64,000 nt of DNA from Paeniglutamicibacter quisquiliarum (GCF_019084045.1 NZ_JAHRED010000013.1:35943-99942); one strand, 5' to 3'; counted from the first letter of the stretch, positions 44,652-53,548 are shown. The notes: generated by a model from the letters alone, not told the origin. Program-made: numbers and translations.

Positions 44652-46133
44652 TCAGCCGCCCAGGGTCCGGAACTTCGCCCGGCGCCTGGCCAGGCGCTCG
44701 TCTTCCGGGATCGAGCGGGCATGGGCCAATTCCCGCTCGATGGCCAGGCCCATCCGGGTGCAGAACTCCCGCGGCTCCAGCGCGGCATCCGGCTTCTCGT
44801 CCACCACGTGGTCGACGAGTCCGATGCGTGCGAGCGAGGCAACTTCCACGCCCTGCGCTGCCGCCACCTCCGGGGCGAATTCGGCGGTGCGGTGGATGAT
44901 GGCGCTGGCGCCTTCGGGGGGCAGGGGAGAGAGCCAGGAATGCCGGGCCGCGATGATCCTGTCGGCGGGCAGCAGCGCGAGTGCCCCGCCGCCGGTTCCC
45001 TGGCCCAGCAGCACCGACACCGAGGGCGCCTTCAGGCCAATGAGCTCGTTGAGCGAGCGCGCGATTTCCCCGGCGAGTCCGCCCTCCTCCGCTTCCTTGG
45101 ACAACGCTGCCCCGGCGGTGTCGATGATGGTCAGCAGCGGCAGCTGGAGTTCCGCGGCAAGCTGCATGCCGCGCCGGGCCTCGCGCAGCGAGGCGGGTCC
45201 CATGGCAGGGGTGTCGGCGTGCCGCGGGCGCTGGTGGCCCAGCACGACGCAGGACTGCTGCCCGAACCTGGCCAGCGCCAGGCCCAGCCCCGGGTCATTT
45301 TCGCCCTGGCCGGTGCCGTTGAGCGGCAGCGCGTCATCGGCCCCGGCCGCCAGCAGCATGCGCAGGTCGGGGCGCCGGGGGTTGCGGCTGATCAGGACGG
45401 AGTCCCAGGCGGACGCGTCACCCGGGGTGCCCGAATGCACCTCGGGCGCCACCGCAGTGTCCCGCCCCCGGGCGGGCAGGAGGATCCGCAGGGCGCGGTC
45501 GATGATCGCCGGCAACTCCTGCGGGGTCACGACGGCGTCGATGAGCCCCTTGCGGTAGAGGTTCTCCGCCACCTGGACGTTGGGTGGAAACTTCACGCCG
45601 TTGAGGGTCTCGAACACCCGCGGTCCCAGGAACCCGAGCAGGGCGCCGGGCTCGGCGACGGTCACGTGCCCGAGGGACCCCCAGGAGGCCATGACCCCGC
45701 CGGTGGTGGGGTGGCGCAGGTAGACCAGATAGGGCAGCCCGCTTTCCTTGTGCCGGCGCACCGCATCGGTGATGGCGACCATCCCGAGGAAGGCCAGGGT
45801 TCCCTCCTGCATGCGGGTTCCCCCGGAGGCAGGCCCGGCCAGCAGCGGCAATCCCTCGGCGGTGGCGCGCTCGATGGCCGAGGTGATGCGCTTGGTCGCG
45901 GCCTGGCCGATGGAGCCGGCCAGGAACCTGAATTCCGAGACGATGACCGCCACCTTGCGGCCGCGGATCAGGCCCTCGCCGGTGAGCACCGATTCGTCCA
46001 CGCCGCTCTTGGCCTCGGCGGCGGCGAGGTCCGCGGCGTATTCGGCGCCGAGGGGCGGGGGCCTGACCGGGATGTCCCACGAGGTGAACGATCCGGGGTC
46101 AAGCACCGTGTCGAGGAGTTCGGCCGCCGTCAT
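44652..46133 (-). CDS. AccD-AccA-like fused carboxyltransferase, candidate acyl-CoA decarboxylase
   Basis: This 493-residue protein fuses two crotonase-fold carboxyltransferase halves. Residues 1-215 are beta-like, with SGGTRMQEG (103-111), PTTGGVMASWGSLG, and AEPGALLGFLGPRVFE. Residues about 250-493 are alpha-like, with IDTAGA (337-342), GQGTGGGALALLPADRI, and SPLPPEGASAII (402-413). The N-terminal zinc finger of standard AccD is absent, and no biotin carboxylase or biotin carrier gene is nearby. Fused alpha/beta carboxyltransferases without biotin partners act as decarboxylases in malonate decarboxylase (MdcDE), so malonyl-CoA or a similar acyl-CoA is a reasonable substrate. AAGGA precedes ATG 46133; the open frame beyond it is not supported. 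A CoA-transferase lies 26 bp upstream. Confidence 0.8.
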   Translation of the reverse strand: MTAAELLDTVLDPGSFTSWDIPVRPPPLGAEYAADLAAAEAKSGVDESVLTGEGLIRGRKVAVIVSEFRFLAGSIGQAATKRITSAIERATAEGLPLLAGPASGGTRMQEGTLAFLGMVAITDAVRRHKESGLPYLVYLRHPTTGGVMASWGSLGHVTVAEPGALLGFLGPRVFETLNGVKFPPNVQVAENLYRKGLIDAVVTPQELPAIIDRALRILLPARGRDTAVAPEVHSGTPGDASAWDSVLISRNPRRPDLRMLLAAGADDALPLNGTGQGENDPGLGLALARFGQQSCVVLGHQRPRHADTPAMGPASLREARRGMQLAAELQLPLLTIIDTAGAALSKEAEEGGLAGEIARSLNELIGLKAPSVSVLLGQGTGGGALALLPADRIIAARHSWLSPLPPEGASAIIHRTAEFAPEVAAAQGVEVASLARIGLVDHVVDEKPDAALEPREFCTRMGLAIERELAHARSIPEDERLARRRAKFRTLGG

Positions 46134-46159
46134 GCGCTTTTCCTTCACGTCCGTGGCGT

Positions 46160-47392
46160 TCACCGCGCCACCTGCGCTTCCCCGTCCAACCAGGTCAGGA
46201 TGGACTGGGCATCGGCGTCCAGCAACGGCGGCGCGGTGTGGCTCCTCCGGGTGGTCTCGGCCTCGGTGGCCGGGTCGAAGAAGCGCAGCGGCGGGCCGGG
46301 CAGGGTGATCTTGCCCAGCACCGGGTGTTCGACATCCACCAGCAGGCCCTGCGCGGCGACCTGGTCCCACGCGTAGACCTCGTCCAGCGTGCGGACCTTG
46401 CCGGCGGGGATGCCGGCGGCATCCAGTTTCGCCAACAGGTCCGCCGGCTCGTGGCTGGCGAAGGCCGCCTCGATCTCGGCCAGCAGCAGCGCGTGGTTTT
46501 TGACGCGGTCGGCATTCGTGGCGAATTCCGCGCGCGTGCCGTCGATCCCAAAGGCCGCGGCGAAGGTGAGCCACAGCTTCTGGCTGCCCACGCTGATCTG
46601 GACCTTGCCGTTGCTGCAACCAAACAGCCCGTAGGGGGCGATGGACGGGTGGTGGTTGCCCTGGGCCCGGGGAACCTGGCCCGCCACGGTGGCCCGGGTT
46701 CCCTGGAAGGCGTGGACCCCGACGATGGCCGCCAGCAGGGAGGTGCGGACCACCTGCCCCTTCCCGGTCTTTTCGCGTTCCAGCAGGGCCGCGAGGGCGC
46801 CGTATGCCCCGTACATTCCCGAGAGCAGGTCGGCGATGGGAACGCCCACGCGCTGCGGGTCGTCGGGGCCGGACCCTGTCAGGGACATCAGGCCTGCCTC
46901 GCCCTGCAGGATCTGGTCGTATCCGCTGCGGTGCGATTCGGGGCCGTCGTGGCCGAATCCGGTGATGGAGAGGATGACCAGCCGGGGGTTGAGTGAGTGC
47001 AGGGCGTCTATGCCGAATCCCAGGCGTTCCAGGACGCCGGTGCGGAAGTTCTCCATCAGCACGTCGGAGCGCTCGATGAGCCGGGACAGCGTGTCCCTGC
47101 CATCCGTGCTCTTGAGGTCAAGGGCGATGGATTCCTTGTTGCGGTTGCAGGAGAGGAAGTAGGTGGCCTGCGGGTCCTCCTCGGGTCCCACGAACGGGGG
47201 ACCCCAGCTACGGGTGTCGTCCCCGGTCCCGGGCGTCTCGACCTTGATGACGCGGGCGCCGAGGTCTCCCATCATCATGCCCGCATGCGGGCCGGCCAGG
47301 GCGCGGGTCAGGTCCAGCACGGTGTAGCCGCTCAGCGGTCCGGTGCTTGTGGAGGGAACGGTTGGCAGCGTCTTGTACGCGGTGGTGCTCAC
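46160..47392 (-). CDS. Class III (CaiB/BaiF) CoA-transferase
   Basis: This 410-residue enzyme transfers CoA between acids by a covalent aspartyl-CoA thioester. It has the N-terminal LSGYTVLDLTRALAGPHAGMMMGDLGARVIKVE, then NRNKESIALDLKSTDGRD, and the nucleophile Asp159 in RSGYDQILQGEAGLMS. IADLLSGMYGAYGALAALLERE and a C-terminal GIPAGKVRTLDEVYAWDQV follow. It starts at GTG 47392 with AAGGAG 5 bases upstream. It lies between a MatC-like dicarboxylate transporter and the AccD-AccA-like fusion, so its acceptor is likely the imported dicarboxylate, with the acyl-CoA product passing to the fusion enzyme. Confidence 0.9.
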   Translation of the reverse strand: MSTTAYKTLPTVPSTSTGPLSGYTVLDLTRALAGPHAGMMMGDLGARVIKVETPGTGDDTRSWGPPFVGPEEDPQATYFLSCNRNKESIALDLKSTDGRDTLSRLIERSDVLMENFRTGVLERLGFGIDALHSLNPRLVILSITGFGHDGPESHRSGYDQILQGEAGLMSLTGSGPDDPQRVGVPIADLLSGMYGAYGALAALLEREKTGKGQVVRTSLLAAIVGVHAFQGTRATVAGQVPRAQGNHHPSIAPYGLFGCSNGKVQISVGSQKLWLTFAAAFGIDGTRAEFATNADRVKNHALLLAEIEAAFASHEPADLLAKLDAAGIPAGKVRTLDEVYAWDQVAAQGLLVDVEHPVLGKITLPGPPLRFFDPATEAETTRRSHTAPPLLDADAQSILTWLDGEAQVAR

Positions 47393-47438
47393 GAAGACTC
47401 CTTGTAACTGGTGGCGAAGGGGGAGAAGGGAAGGGCGG

Positions 47439-48803
47439 TTAGAGCCAGCCGGGCACGACCAGGGTGAGCCAGGCCAGCAGCGGTCCGACCGCGACGACGA
47501 TGCCGCCGTAGCCAAGGATCTGCTTGTAGAAGCGGTCCTTGTCGGTGCCCTCGGGGGCGTTGGCCAGCACAAGTGCGCCGTTGGTGGAGAACGGCGAGAC
47601 ATCCACGATGGTGGAGGCGATCGCCAGGGCGCAGACCACGCCCACGGCGCTGACGGAACCGGAATCGAGGAACGGGACCGCCAGGGGAATGAGTGCCGCA
47701 AGGATCGCGGTGGACGAGGCGAAGGCCGAGACCACCGCGCCGATGTAGCAGATCATGAGCGCCGCAAGCAGCGGCATGCCCATGTTCGCGACGCCGTCGG
47801 AGACGTACTCGATGGTTCCGGCTTCCTCGAGGACCCCGACAAAGGTGAGCATTCCGCAGATCAGCAGCACGGTGGACCAGCTGATCTTGTTGACAGCTCC
47901 CTTTTGTGCCTTGGGATTCACCAGCGCCAGGATCACGGCAATGGTGATGGACACGAAGCCGACATCGACCTTGAAGCCCAGGGCGATGACCGCCAGCGCG
48001 ACGAGTCCCAGGATCGTCATGACCTGGGGGAAGCGTTCCTGGGACGGCTTGGTGGCGGAGGCTCCGTCGCCGGCCGGGTCGCGGGGGCCGTAGGTGCCGC
48101 TGCCCGAACCCTTGAAGTCCACGTCCGCGGTGCGGGCCCCGACCGAGACCTGCAAGCGGGCCTCGGCGACGCGTTCGGCCAGCTGCCCGGCCCTGGAGCC
48201 TGCGAGCTTCCTGCCGCCCAGGACGATGAAGAGCACCAGTGCAATGAGGAGGTTGAAGATGAAGCTGGAGAGGAAGAGCGCGGTGGGGCTGAAGGCAAAG
48301 CCGGTTTCGGCGATGAGCCCGTTGACGATGACTCCGTAGACGGCAATCGGTGAGAACCCGCCGGCCTGCGCGCCGTGGACGATGAGCATGCCCATCATCA
48401 ACGGATTGATCTTGTACTTGGCGGCGAAGCTGAGGCCGATGGGGGCCATGATGGCCACGGCCGCCGGGCCCAGGGCGCCCACCGAGGTGATGGCGGCGGT
48501 GATGATGAACATGACCCACGGGATCAGGGCGATGCGGTTGTCGACAAGTTTCACCGCCCTGTTGATCAGCAGGTCGATGGTCCCGTTGTTCTGGGCTATG
48601 GCAAAGAGATAGGTGACTCCCACCAGGGTGAGGAACAAGCCTCCGGGGAAGCTGGCCAGGATTTCCTTGGAGTCCATTCCCAGGAAGACCGCGCCCAGGA
48701 GGAACGCGCCAACAAATGCCAGTGCCCCCATGTTGATCGGGAGCACCGTGGCAATCAAGAACATCACCGCCAAGACGATGATGGAAATAACGGCGGGGGA
48801 CAT
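47439..48803 (-). CDS. MatC-like dicarboxylate (SLC13/DASS-type) transporter
   Basis: This 454-residue membrane protein has about 12 hydrophobic segments. Its N-terminal half resembles the MatC dicarboxylate carrier domain (LPINMGALAFVGAFLLGAVFLGM, then GGLFLTLVGVTYLFAIAQNNGTIDLLINRAV). It contains the paired hairpin sequences typical of ion-transporter-superfamily carriers (VGALGPAAVAIMAPIG and SSTAILAALIPLAVPFL). A hydrophilic loop of about 60 residues splits the halves. MatC of rhizobia takes up malonate. AAGGA precedes the ATG. It is first in a three-gene minus-strand operon divergent from a FadR-type regulator. Confidence 0.82.
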   Translation of the reverse strand: MSPAVISIIVLAVMFLIATVLPINMGALAFVGAFLLGAVFLGMDSKEILASFPGGLFLTLVGVTYLFAIAQNNGTIDLLINRAVKLVDNRIALIPWVMFIITAAITSVGALGPAAVAIMAPIGLSFAAKYKINPLMMGMLIVHGAQAGGFSPIAVYGVIVNGLIAETGFAFSPTALFLSSFIFNLLIALVLFIVLGGRKLAGSRAGQLAERVAEARLQVSVGARTADVDFKGSGSGTYGPRDPAGDGASATKPSQERFPQVMTILGLVALAVIALGFKVDVGFVSITIAVILALVNPKAQKGAVNKISWSTVLLICGMLTFVGVLEEAGTIEYVSDGVANMGMPLLAALMICYIGAVVSAFASSTAILAALIPLAVPFLDSGSVSAVGVVCALAIASTIVDVSPFSTNGALVLANAPEGTDKDRFYKQILGYGGIVVAVGPLLAWLTLVVPGWL

Positions 48804-48868
48804 ATGCGCTTCCTTTGTTCAAGGCCAATGGTGTGAGTCGAGTCACGATGACACTGGACTAGCCTCCT

Positions 48869-48883
48869 AGACAGTAGGTGTCT
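48869..48883. promoter_or_regulatory. Candidate operator in the MatC-like/FadR-type divergent interval
   Basis: AGACA (48869-48873) and TGTCT (48879-48883) form a perfect inverted repeat around GTAGG. It lies 65 bp upstream of matC-like and about 60 bp upstream of the regulator start, the position expected for a FadR-type operator controlling both. TAGATT near 48905 may be the -10 of the regulator gene. Confidence 0.45.
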
Positions 48884-48941
48884 TTGTCAATGGGAGTCCG
48901 GTGTAGATTGGAGCTATTACATGAATGCTGGGAGGTCTATC

Positions 48942-49640
48942 GTGGCTCGGGAAAAGCCTGCATCGCTGGGCAAGGTTGCGCGTCCGCGGCTCTATGAGCA
49001 ATTGATGAAGCAGATTCTCGGCTACGTCGAGTCCGAGCAATTGGGCCCCGGCGACCACCTGCCGGCGGAGCGGGATCTGGCCGAGCAACTGGGAGTCTCG
49101 CGCGCCACGCTCGCCCAGGCGCTGGTGGCGCTGGAGGTCCTGGGTGTCATTGACGTGCAGCACGGGACCGGGGCGGTGCTGGTCTACCGGCCGAGTATCG
49201 CGACCGTCCTGCGCGACCTGCGGGAACACCAAAACAGGCTTCCCGAGATCGTGGAGGCGCGCAGCACCCTGGAGGTGAAGCTTGCCGCCCTGGCCGCCGA
49301 GCGGCGCACCGACGAGGACCTCGACCGCATCGACGAGGCCCTGAAGGTCATGGCGCGGGAGATTGCGGAGGGCGGCCGCGGCGAGCGCGGCGACGAGCTC
49401 TTCCACGAGGCGGTCACCGCCGCCGCGCATTCGCGCGTGCTGGCCCAGCTCATGACCTTCATTGCCGAAATGGTGCTCGAGACCAGGTTGGAGTCGCTCG
49501 GGCAGCCCGGCCGGCCGGAGCGCTCGCTTGAATCGCACCAGGTCATCGCCCGGGCGATCAAGGACGGCGATGCGGCGGCCGCGGCCGCCGCCATGCAGGC
49601 ACACATCGACCTGGTGTCCGACGTCGCGCTGCTGAAGTAG
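48942..49640 (+). CDS. GntR/FadR-type regulator (MatR-like position)
   Basis: From GTG 48942 this protein has 232 residues. The winged helix (RPRLYEQLMKQILGYVESEQLGPGDHLPAERDLAEQLGVSRATLAQAL) is followed by an FCD effector domain with DELFHEAVTAAAHSRVLAQ and SHQVIARAIKDGD plus MQAHIDLV, giving the usual His/Asp ligands. GGGAGG lies 6 bases before GTG 48942; ATG 48921 is an in-frame alternative with GGAG upstream. It is divergent from the MatC-like operon, as MatR is from matC in rhizobia, and is its likely repressor with the dicarboxylate or its CoA ester as effector. Confidence 0.85.
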   Translation: MAREKPASLGKVARPRLYEQLMKQILGYVESEQLGPGDHLPAERDLAEQLGVSRATLAQALVALEVLGVIDVQHGTGAVLVYRPSIATVLRDLREHQNRLPEIVEARSTLEVKLAALAAERRTDEDLDRIDEALKVMAREIAEGGRGERGDELFHEAVTAAAHSRVLAQLMTFIAEMVLETRLESLGQPGRPERSLESHQVIARAIKDGDAAAAAAAMQAHIDLVSDVALLK

Positions 49641-49666
49641 CGGCCCCGACGGCCCGCGGCCGCTGG

Positions 49667-50563
49667 TTAGTCCTCGAGCAGGACATGGGTCATCGTTTGG
49701 ATGAATGCCGCGGCCAATGCCGATTGCCGGCGCCTGGGCATGGTGAGGATCTGTGCCCGGCGCTCGCCGAGTGCCGGGTGGTCCACGGGGATGAAGCACA
49801 GCCCGTCGGTGAGTCCCTCCCGTCGGGCAAAATGGCTCAGCAGCGTTGCCCCGACGCCGGAGCGGGCGAACTCCATGGCCGGATTGATGTGGTCGGTGAC
49901 CATCGCGATCCGCGGGACCAGTCCCTCCATCTGGGCGGCAATGTCGAACAGTTCCCGCTGGCTGATGCCCTTGGCGGGAAGCGAGAGCGGGTATTGGCAG
50001 AGCTCGGCCAGCGAGACCTTGGCGTGCGCGGCCAGGGGATGGCCCGCGGCGACCACCGCGTAGGCCGGTGCCGGGCAGGAGAATTCCACGGTGACGTCGC
50101 GCTGCGGGCCCAGGGCGAAGATCATGGCCACGTCTGCACTGCCATCGACGATGCGGCGCGTTGCCTCCGGTGACGGAAGCACCGTGAGCTGGATCGACAC
50201 GTCCTGGTGTTCGCGGCAGAATGCGGCGATGGCCGACGGCACCCGATAGGCGGCCAGGCCCTCCGAGCTGACGATTTCCAGCGTCCGCTGCTTCCCCGAG
50301 GCCTGTTCGCGCAATTCGCCCAGCAGTTCCTCGGCCTCCGCCTCGCTGCGGCGGGTGTGGGCAAGCAGGAGCACGCCTGCATCGGTCAGCTGCATTCCGC
50401 GCGGGTGGCGGCGGAACAGCGCGACCCCGGTGGAGTGCTCAAGCTGGGTGATTTGCCGGCTGATGGCCGAGGCCGAGACGTGCTGCGCTTCGGCCGCATC
50501 GGTGATTGAGCCGGTGCGGGCCACCTCATGGAAGTAGACCAGGGACGTGGGCAGCATCTGCAC
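49667..50563 (-). CDS. LysR-family transcriptional regulator
   Basis: This 298-residue protein has the LysR winged helix at about 1-60 (SLVYFHEVARTGSITDAAEAQHVSASAISRQITQLEHSTGVALFRR) and an effector-binding domain with RVPSAIAAFCREHQDVSIQLTVLPSPEATRRIVDGSADVAMIF. The translated frame starts at GTG 50563; ATG 50557 two codons later is a sensible alternative. It is divergent (124 bp) from an M20 peptidase followed by an MFS transporter and probably controls them. Confidence 0.87.
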   Translation of the reverse strand: MQMLPTSLVYFHEVARTGSITDAAEAQHVSASAISRQITQLEHSTGVALFRRHPRGMQLTDAGVLLLAHTRRSEAEAEELLGELREQASGKQRTLEIVSSEGLAAYRVPSAIAAFCREHQDVSIQLTVLPSPEATRRIVDGSADVAMIFALGPQRDVTVEFSCPAPAYAVVAAGHPLAAHAKVSLAELCQYPLSLPAKGISQRELFDIAAQMEGLVPRIAMVTDHINPAMEFARSGVGATLLSHFARREGLTDGLCFIPVDHPALGERRAQILTMPRRRQSALAAAFIQTMTHVLLED

Positions 50564-50687
50564 GATTCGATTCTCATTTCATCCGGTTTGACTTCAAGTC
50601 AACGGGGTTGCGAAAAATGCTACTGGTGGATGACCGCTGCAGCTCTTAGTGTGATTCACGATACAACAACCCAAAGGATGTGCGGCC

Positions 50688-52103
50688 ATGAACAATCGCA
50701 AGGAACTCTTGAAGAAGGCGGCGTCTTTTGTCGATGGCGGCGGATTCTTCTCGGAGCTGGCGGCCTTGGTCCGGCATCGCACCGTCAGCACGAACTCGGC
50801 CAACAGCCTTGAACTGAATTCATACCTCGCCGACAAGATTGCTCCCAGGCTCCAACAGTTGGGCTTTGATACCCGGATCCACCCGGAGTGGAACGGCGGG
50901 GCCAACAGCTTCCTTGTCGGACGCCGGATCGAGGACCCGGATCTTCCGACCATGCTCTGCTACGGCCACGCCGACGTGGTCGACGGACACGAAGGCCAAT
51001 GGGACGAAGGCAGGGATCCATTCACCCTCAGTGCCGCCGGCGAACGCTGGTACGGGCGCGGCTCGGCGGACAACAAGGGCCAGCACCTGGTCAACCTCAA
51101 GGCCCTGGAATTCCTGCTGGAGGCGCACGGGAGCCTCGGGTTCAACGCCGTGTTCCTCTTCGAATCCGGAGAGGAAATCGGTTCCCCGGACCTGGCGGAG
51201 TTCGCCGATGCCCACCGCGAGGAGCTTGCCGCCGATGTCTTCATCGCCTCGGACGGACCCCGGCTCTCGGCCGAGGCCCCGACCATTTTCCTCGGGGCCC
51301 GCGGCGGGGTCACCTTCGAACTCACCGCCGACCTGCGCGAGGAGAGCTACCACTCCGGGAACTGGGGCGGACTGATCCGCAATCCCGCCACCACCCTGGC
51401 CGCCGCCATTGGCGTGCTGGTCGACGGACACGGCAGGATCAGGCTCCCCGCATTGCTTCCTTCCGCCCTGCCCGCCGCGGTCCGCAGCGCACTGGATGGC
51501 ATCCAGGTTGCCACGGGTCCGAACGACCCGAGCGTGGATGCGGGCTGGGGGGACCCGGGCTTGACCCCGGCCGAACGCGTCTACGGGTGGAACACCCTCG
51601 AGGTGTTGGCCATGGGCGCGGCGGATCCGCAAAACCCCGTCAACGCCATCCCCGGCACCGCGCGTGCCATTCTGCAGCTGCGTTTCGTCGTGGGCACCGA
51701 CGTGCAGGACCTCGAGGGCCAGGTGCAGCGCGAGCTCGACGAACACGGCTTCCCAACGGTCAGGGCCAAGGTGCTGACCAGTTTCCCGGCAAGCAGGATC
51801 GAACCCGATGACCCGTGGGTTTCCTGGGCCGCCGAATCCCTGCGTGAAAGCACCGGCCTGCCGACGACCATCCTGCCCAACATCGGCGGTTCGCTGCCCA
51901 ACGCCGTCTTCGAATCGATCCTTGGCCTGCCAACCCTCTGGATCCCGCATTCGTACCCCGGCTGCCTCCAGCACGCCCCGAACGAACACATGCTCGAACC
52001 GATCGCCCGCCAGGGACTGCAGCTCATGTGCGGTCTCTTCCACGACCTGGGGGTCCGCGGCAACAGCCCGTTCACGCCCCGGGTCCTCACCGCCAACGCC
52101 TGA
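50688..52103 (+). CDS. M20-family metallopeptidase
   Basis: This 471-residue dizinc peptidase shows the M20 ligands in order: YGHADVVDG with the first His/Asp, GRGSADNKGQ with the bridging Asp, the catalytic Glu pair in FESGEEIGSPDL, the Asp in FIASDGPR, and the last His in NEHMLEPIARQG. A dimerisation domain lies between about 215 and 330. Family members release amino acids from dipeptides or N-acyl amino acids; it lacks the features of allantoate amidohydrolase. AAAGGA precedes the ATG. The MFS gene follows 24 bp downstream, suggesting uptake and cleavage of the same compound under the divergent LysR. Confidence 0.88.
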   Translation: MNNRKELLKKAASFVDGGGFFSELAALVRHRTVSTNSANSLELNSYLADKIAPRLQQLGFDTRIHPEWNGGANSFLVGRRIEDPDLPTMLCYGHADVVDGHEGQWDEGRDPFTLSAAGERWYGRGSADNKGQHLVNLKALEFLLEAHGSLGFNAVFLFESGEEIGSPDLAEFADAHREELAADVFIASDGPRLSAEAPTIFLGARGGVTFELTADLREESYHSGNWGGLIRNPATTLAAAIGVLVDGHGRIRLPALLPSALPAAVRSALDGIQVATGPNDPSVDAGWGDPGLTPAERVYGWNTLEVLAMGAADPQNPVNAIPGTARAILQLRFVVGTDVQDLEGQVQRELDEHGFPTVRAKVLTSFPASRIEPDDPWVSWAAESLRESTGLPTTILPNIGGSLPNAVFESILGLPTLWIPHSYPGCLQHAPNEHMLEPIARQGLQLMCGLFHDLGVRGNSPFTPRVLTANA

Positions 52104-52127
52104 CACCGCCTCCCGAGGGGAATTCCC

Positions 52128-53435
52128 ATGAACCGCAGTCAGAACCAGATCGCAGCAGTCCCGCAAACGGCGGGCGCCCCGGCGCCCCGCAAGCAGTCCA
52201 TGGCCCGCGGCATCGCCGCCGCCACGATCGGCAATGCCCTCGAGTGGTACGACATGTCGATCTACGCCCTGTTGGCGATCTACATCGGCCACAACTTCTT
52301 CCCCTCGGACAACCCCGCGGTCGAGGTGATCCAGGCCTTCGCGGTCTTCGGGGTCTCCTACCTGATCCGCCCGCTGGGCGGATTGATTCTCGGTTCGTAC
52401 GCTGATCGCCACGGCATGAAAAAGGGCCTGATGCTCACCATCCGGTTGATGGTGCTGGGAACCGCCGTGATCGCCTTCATGCCCGGCTATGACGCCATCG
52501 GCATCCTCGCGCCGATCGGCCTGATCCTGGGCCGGCTCATCCAGGGCTTCTCGGCCGGCGGCGAGTTCGGGGCTGCCACCTCGTACCTCATTGCGCAGGG
52601 CGAGGGAAGACGTGGATTCCTGGGCAGCTTCCAATTTGCCAGCCAGGGCCTGGGAGCATTGATGGCCGCCATCACCGTGGTCATCCTGACCTCGGTGTTC
52701 AGCGAGGCCGAGATGAACGCCTGGGCCTGGCGGATCCCCTTCATCATTGGCCTGCTGGTGGGACCGGCCGGCTGGATGATCCGCCGCTACGTGGACGAGG
52801 CGCCGCTGGCCGAGGTGGCGCCGGAGGAAAAGCACACCCCGGTGCGCGATGTCTTCGTCTCGCAGAAGGCCGGCGTCCTCATGGCCGGCGGCGCCCTGGC
52901 GATCTCCACCGCGCTGAACTTCGTCATCCAGTACATGCCGACCTTCGGCATCAAGCAGCTGGGGATCAGCCCGTCGATTTCCTTCACCTCGCTGATCCTC
53001 ACCGGCGTCATCCTGACCTTCCTCACCCCGCTGGTCGGGCACCTTTCCGACAGGTTCGGGCGGATCCGGATCATGGTTCCGGCGGCGATCGCGATCGCGG
53101 TGCTGACCATTCCGCTGTTCATGTGGCTCATTGCGGGCCGCACGTTCCTGGTGCTGGCACTGGTCATGGTGGTTCTGGGCCTGTTGAAGTCCGTCTACTT
53201 CGGCGCCCTGCCCTCGGTCATGGCCGATGTCTTCCCGGCCAAGACCCGCGCGACCGGCCTGTCGTTCAGCTACAACACCGCGGTGGCGGTGTTCGGTGGA
53301 TTCACGCCGATGATCTGCGCCTACCTGATCGAGGCCACGGGACAGGCGATGGCACCGAGCTACTACCTGGCGGTGCTGGCCGGCGTCAGCATCGTTGCCC
53401 TTGCCTCCGCCGTGAAGTTCCGCGGGGTTCGCTGA
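52128..53435 (+). CDS. MFS transporter, metabolite:proton symporter type
   Basis: This 435-residue protein has 12 hydrophobic segments and the MHS-family marks: IGNALEWYDMSIYALLAIYIG in helix 1, RPLGGLILGSYADRHGMKKGL between helices 2 and 3, LGRLIQGFSAGGEFGAATSYLIAQ in helix 4, and GHLSDRFGRIRIM in the second half. Relatives carry proline/betaine, ketoglutarate, shikimate or citrate. It is co-transcribed with the M20 peptidase and ends at a strong hairpin. Confidence 0.88.
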   Translation: MNRSQNQIAAVPQTAGAPAPRKQSMARGIAAATIGNALEWYDMSIYALLAIYIGHNFFPSDNPAVEVIQAFAVFGVSYLIRPLGGLILGSYADRHGMKKGLMLTIRLMVLGTAVIAFMPGYDAIGILAPIGLILGRLIQGFSAGGEFGAATSYLIAQGEGRRGFLGSFQFASQGLGALMAAITVVILTSVFSEAEMNAWAWRIPFIIGLLVGPAGWMIRRYVDEAPLAEVAPEEKHTPVRDVFVSQKAGVLMAGGALAISTALNFVIQYMPTFGIKQLGISPSISFTSLILTGVILTFLTPLVGHLSDRFGRIRIMVPAAIAIAVLTIPLFMWLIAGRTFLVLALVMVVLGLLKSVYFGALPSVMADVFPAKTRATGLSFSYNTAVAVFGGFTPMICAYLIEATGQAMAPSYYLAVLAGVSIVALASAVKFRGVR

Positions 53436-53452
53436 CACGGCGTTGCCTCGGC

Positions 53453-53492
53453 ACGCGTGGCAGGGTCCCCGGGAGGGGGCCCTGCCACGCGT
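53453..53492 (+). terminator. Perfect 13-bp terminator hairpin
   Basis: ACGCGTGGCAGGG (53453-53465) pairs exactly with CCCTGCCACGCGT (53480-53492). It lies 18 bp past the MFS stop and before the convergent LysR gene. Confidence 0.7.
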
Positions 53493-53548
53493 TAGGCGCG
53501 GCAACCGCGGATACCTTGGGGGAGGGTAGGCGCTTCCCCGGGGGCGCC

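Noticed and set aside
44652..46133. Housekeeping acetyl-CoA carboxylase carboxyltransferase
   Set aside because: No zinc finger, no biotin partner genes nearby, and operon partners are a dicarboxylate carrier and a CoA-transferase. I keep decarboxylase as the better guess, not as proven.
50688..52103. M20 peptidase as the missing allantoate amidohydrolase
   Set aside because: Its metal motifs (YGHADVVDG, GRGSADNKGQ) fit dipeptidase/ArgE/CPG2-type M20 enzymes, not the HIDTV-type motif of AllC.
50820..53504. 894-codon open frame on the minus strand
   Set aside because: Antisense to the M20 peptidase and MFS genes; the translation is Gly/Asp/His/Gln-rich and matches nothing.
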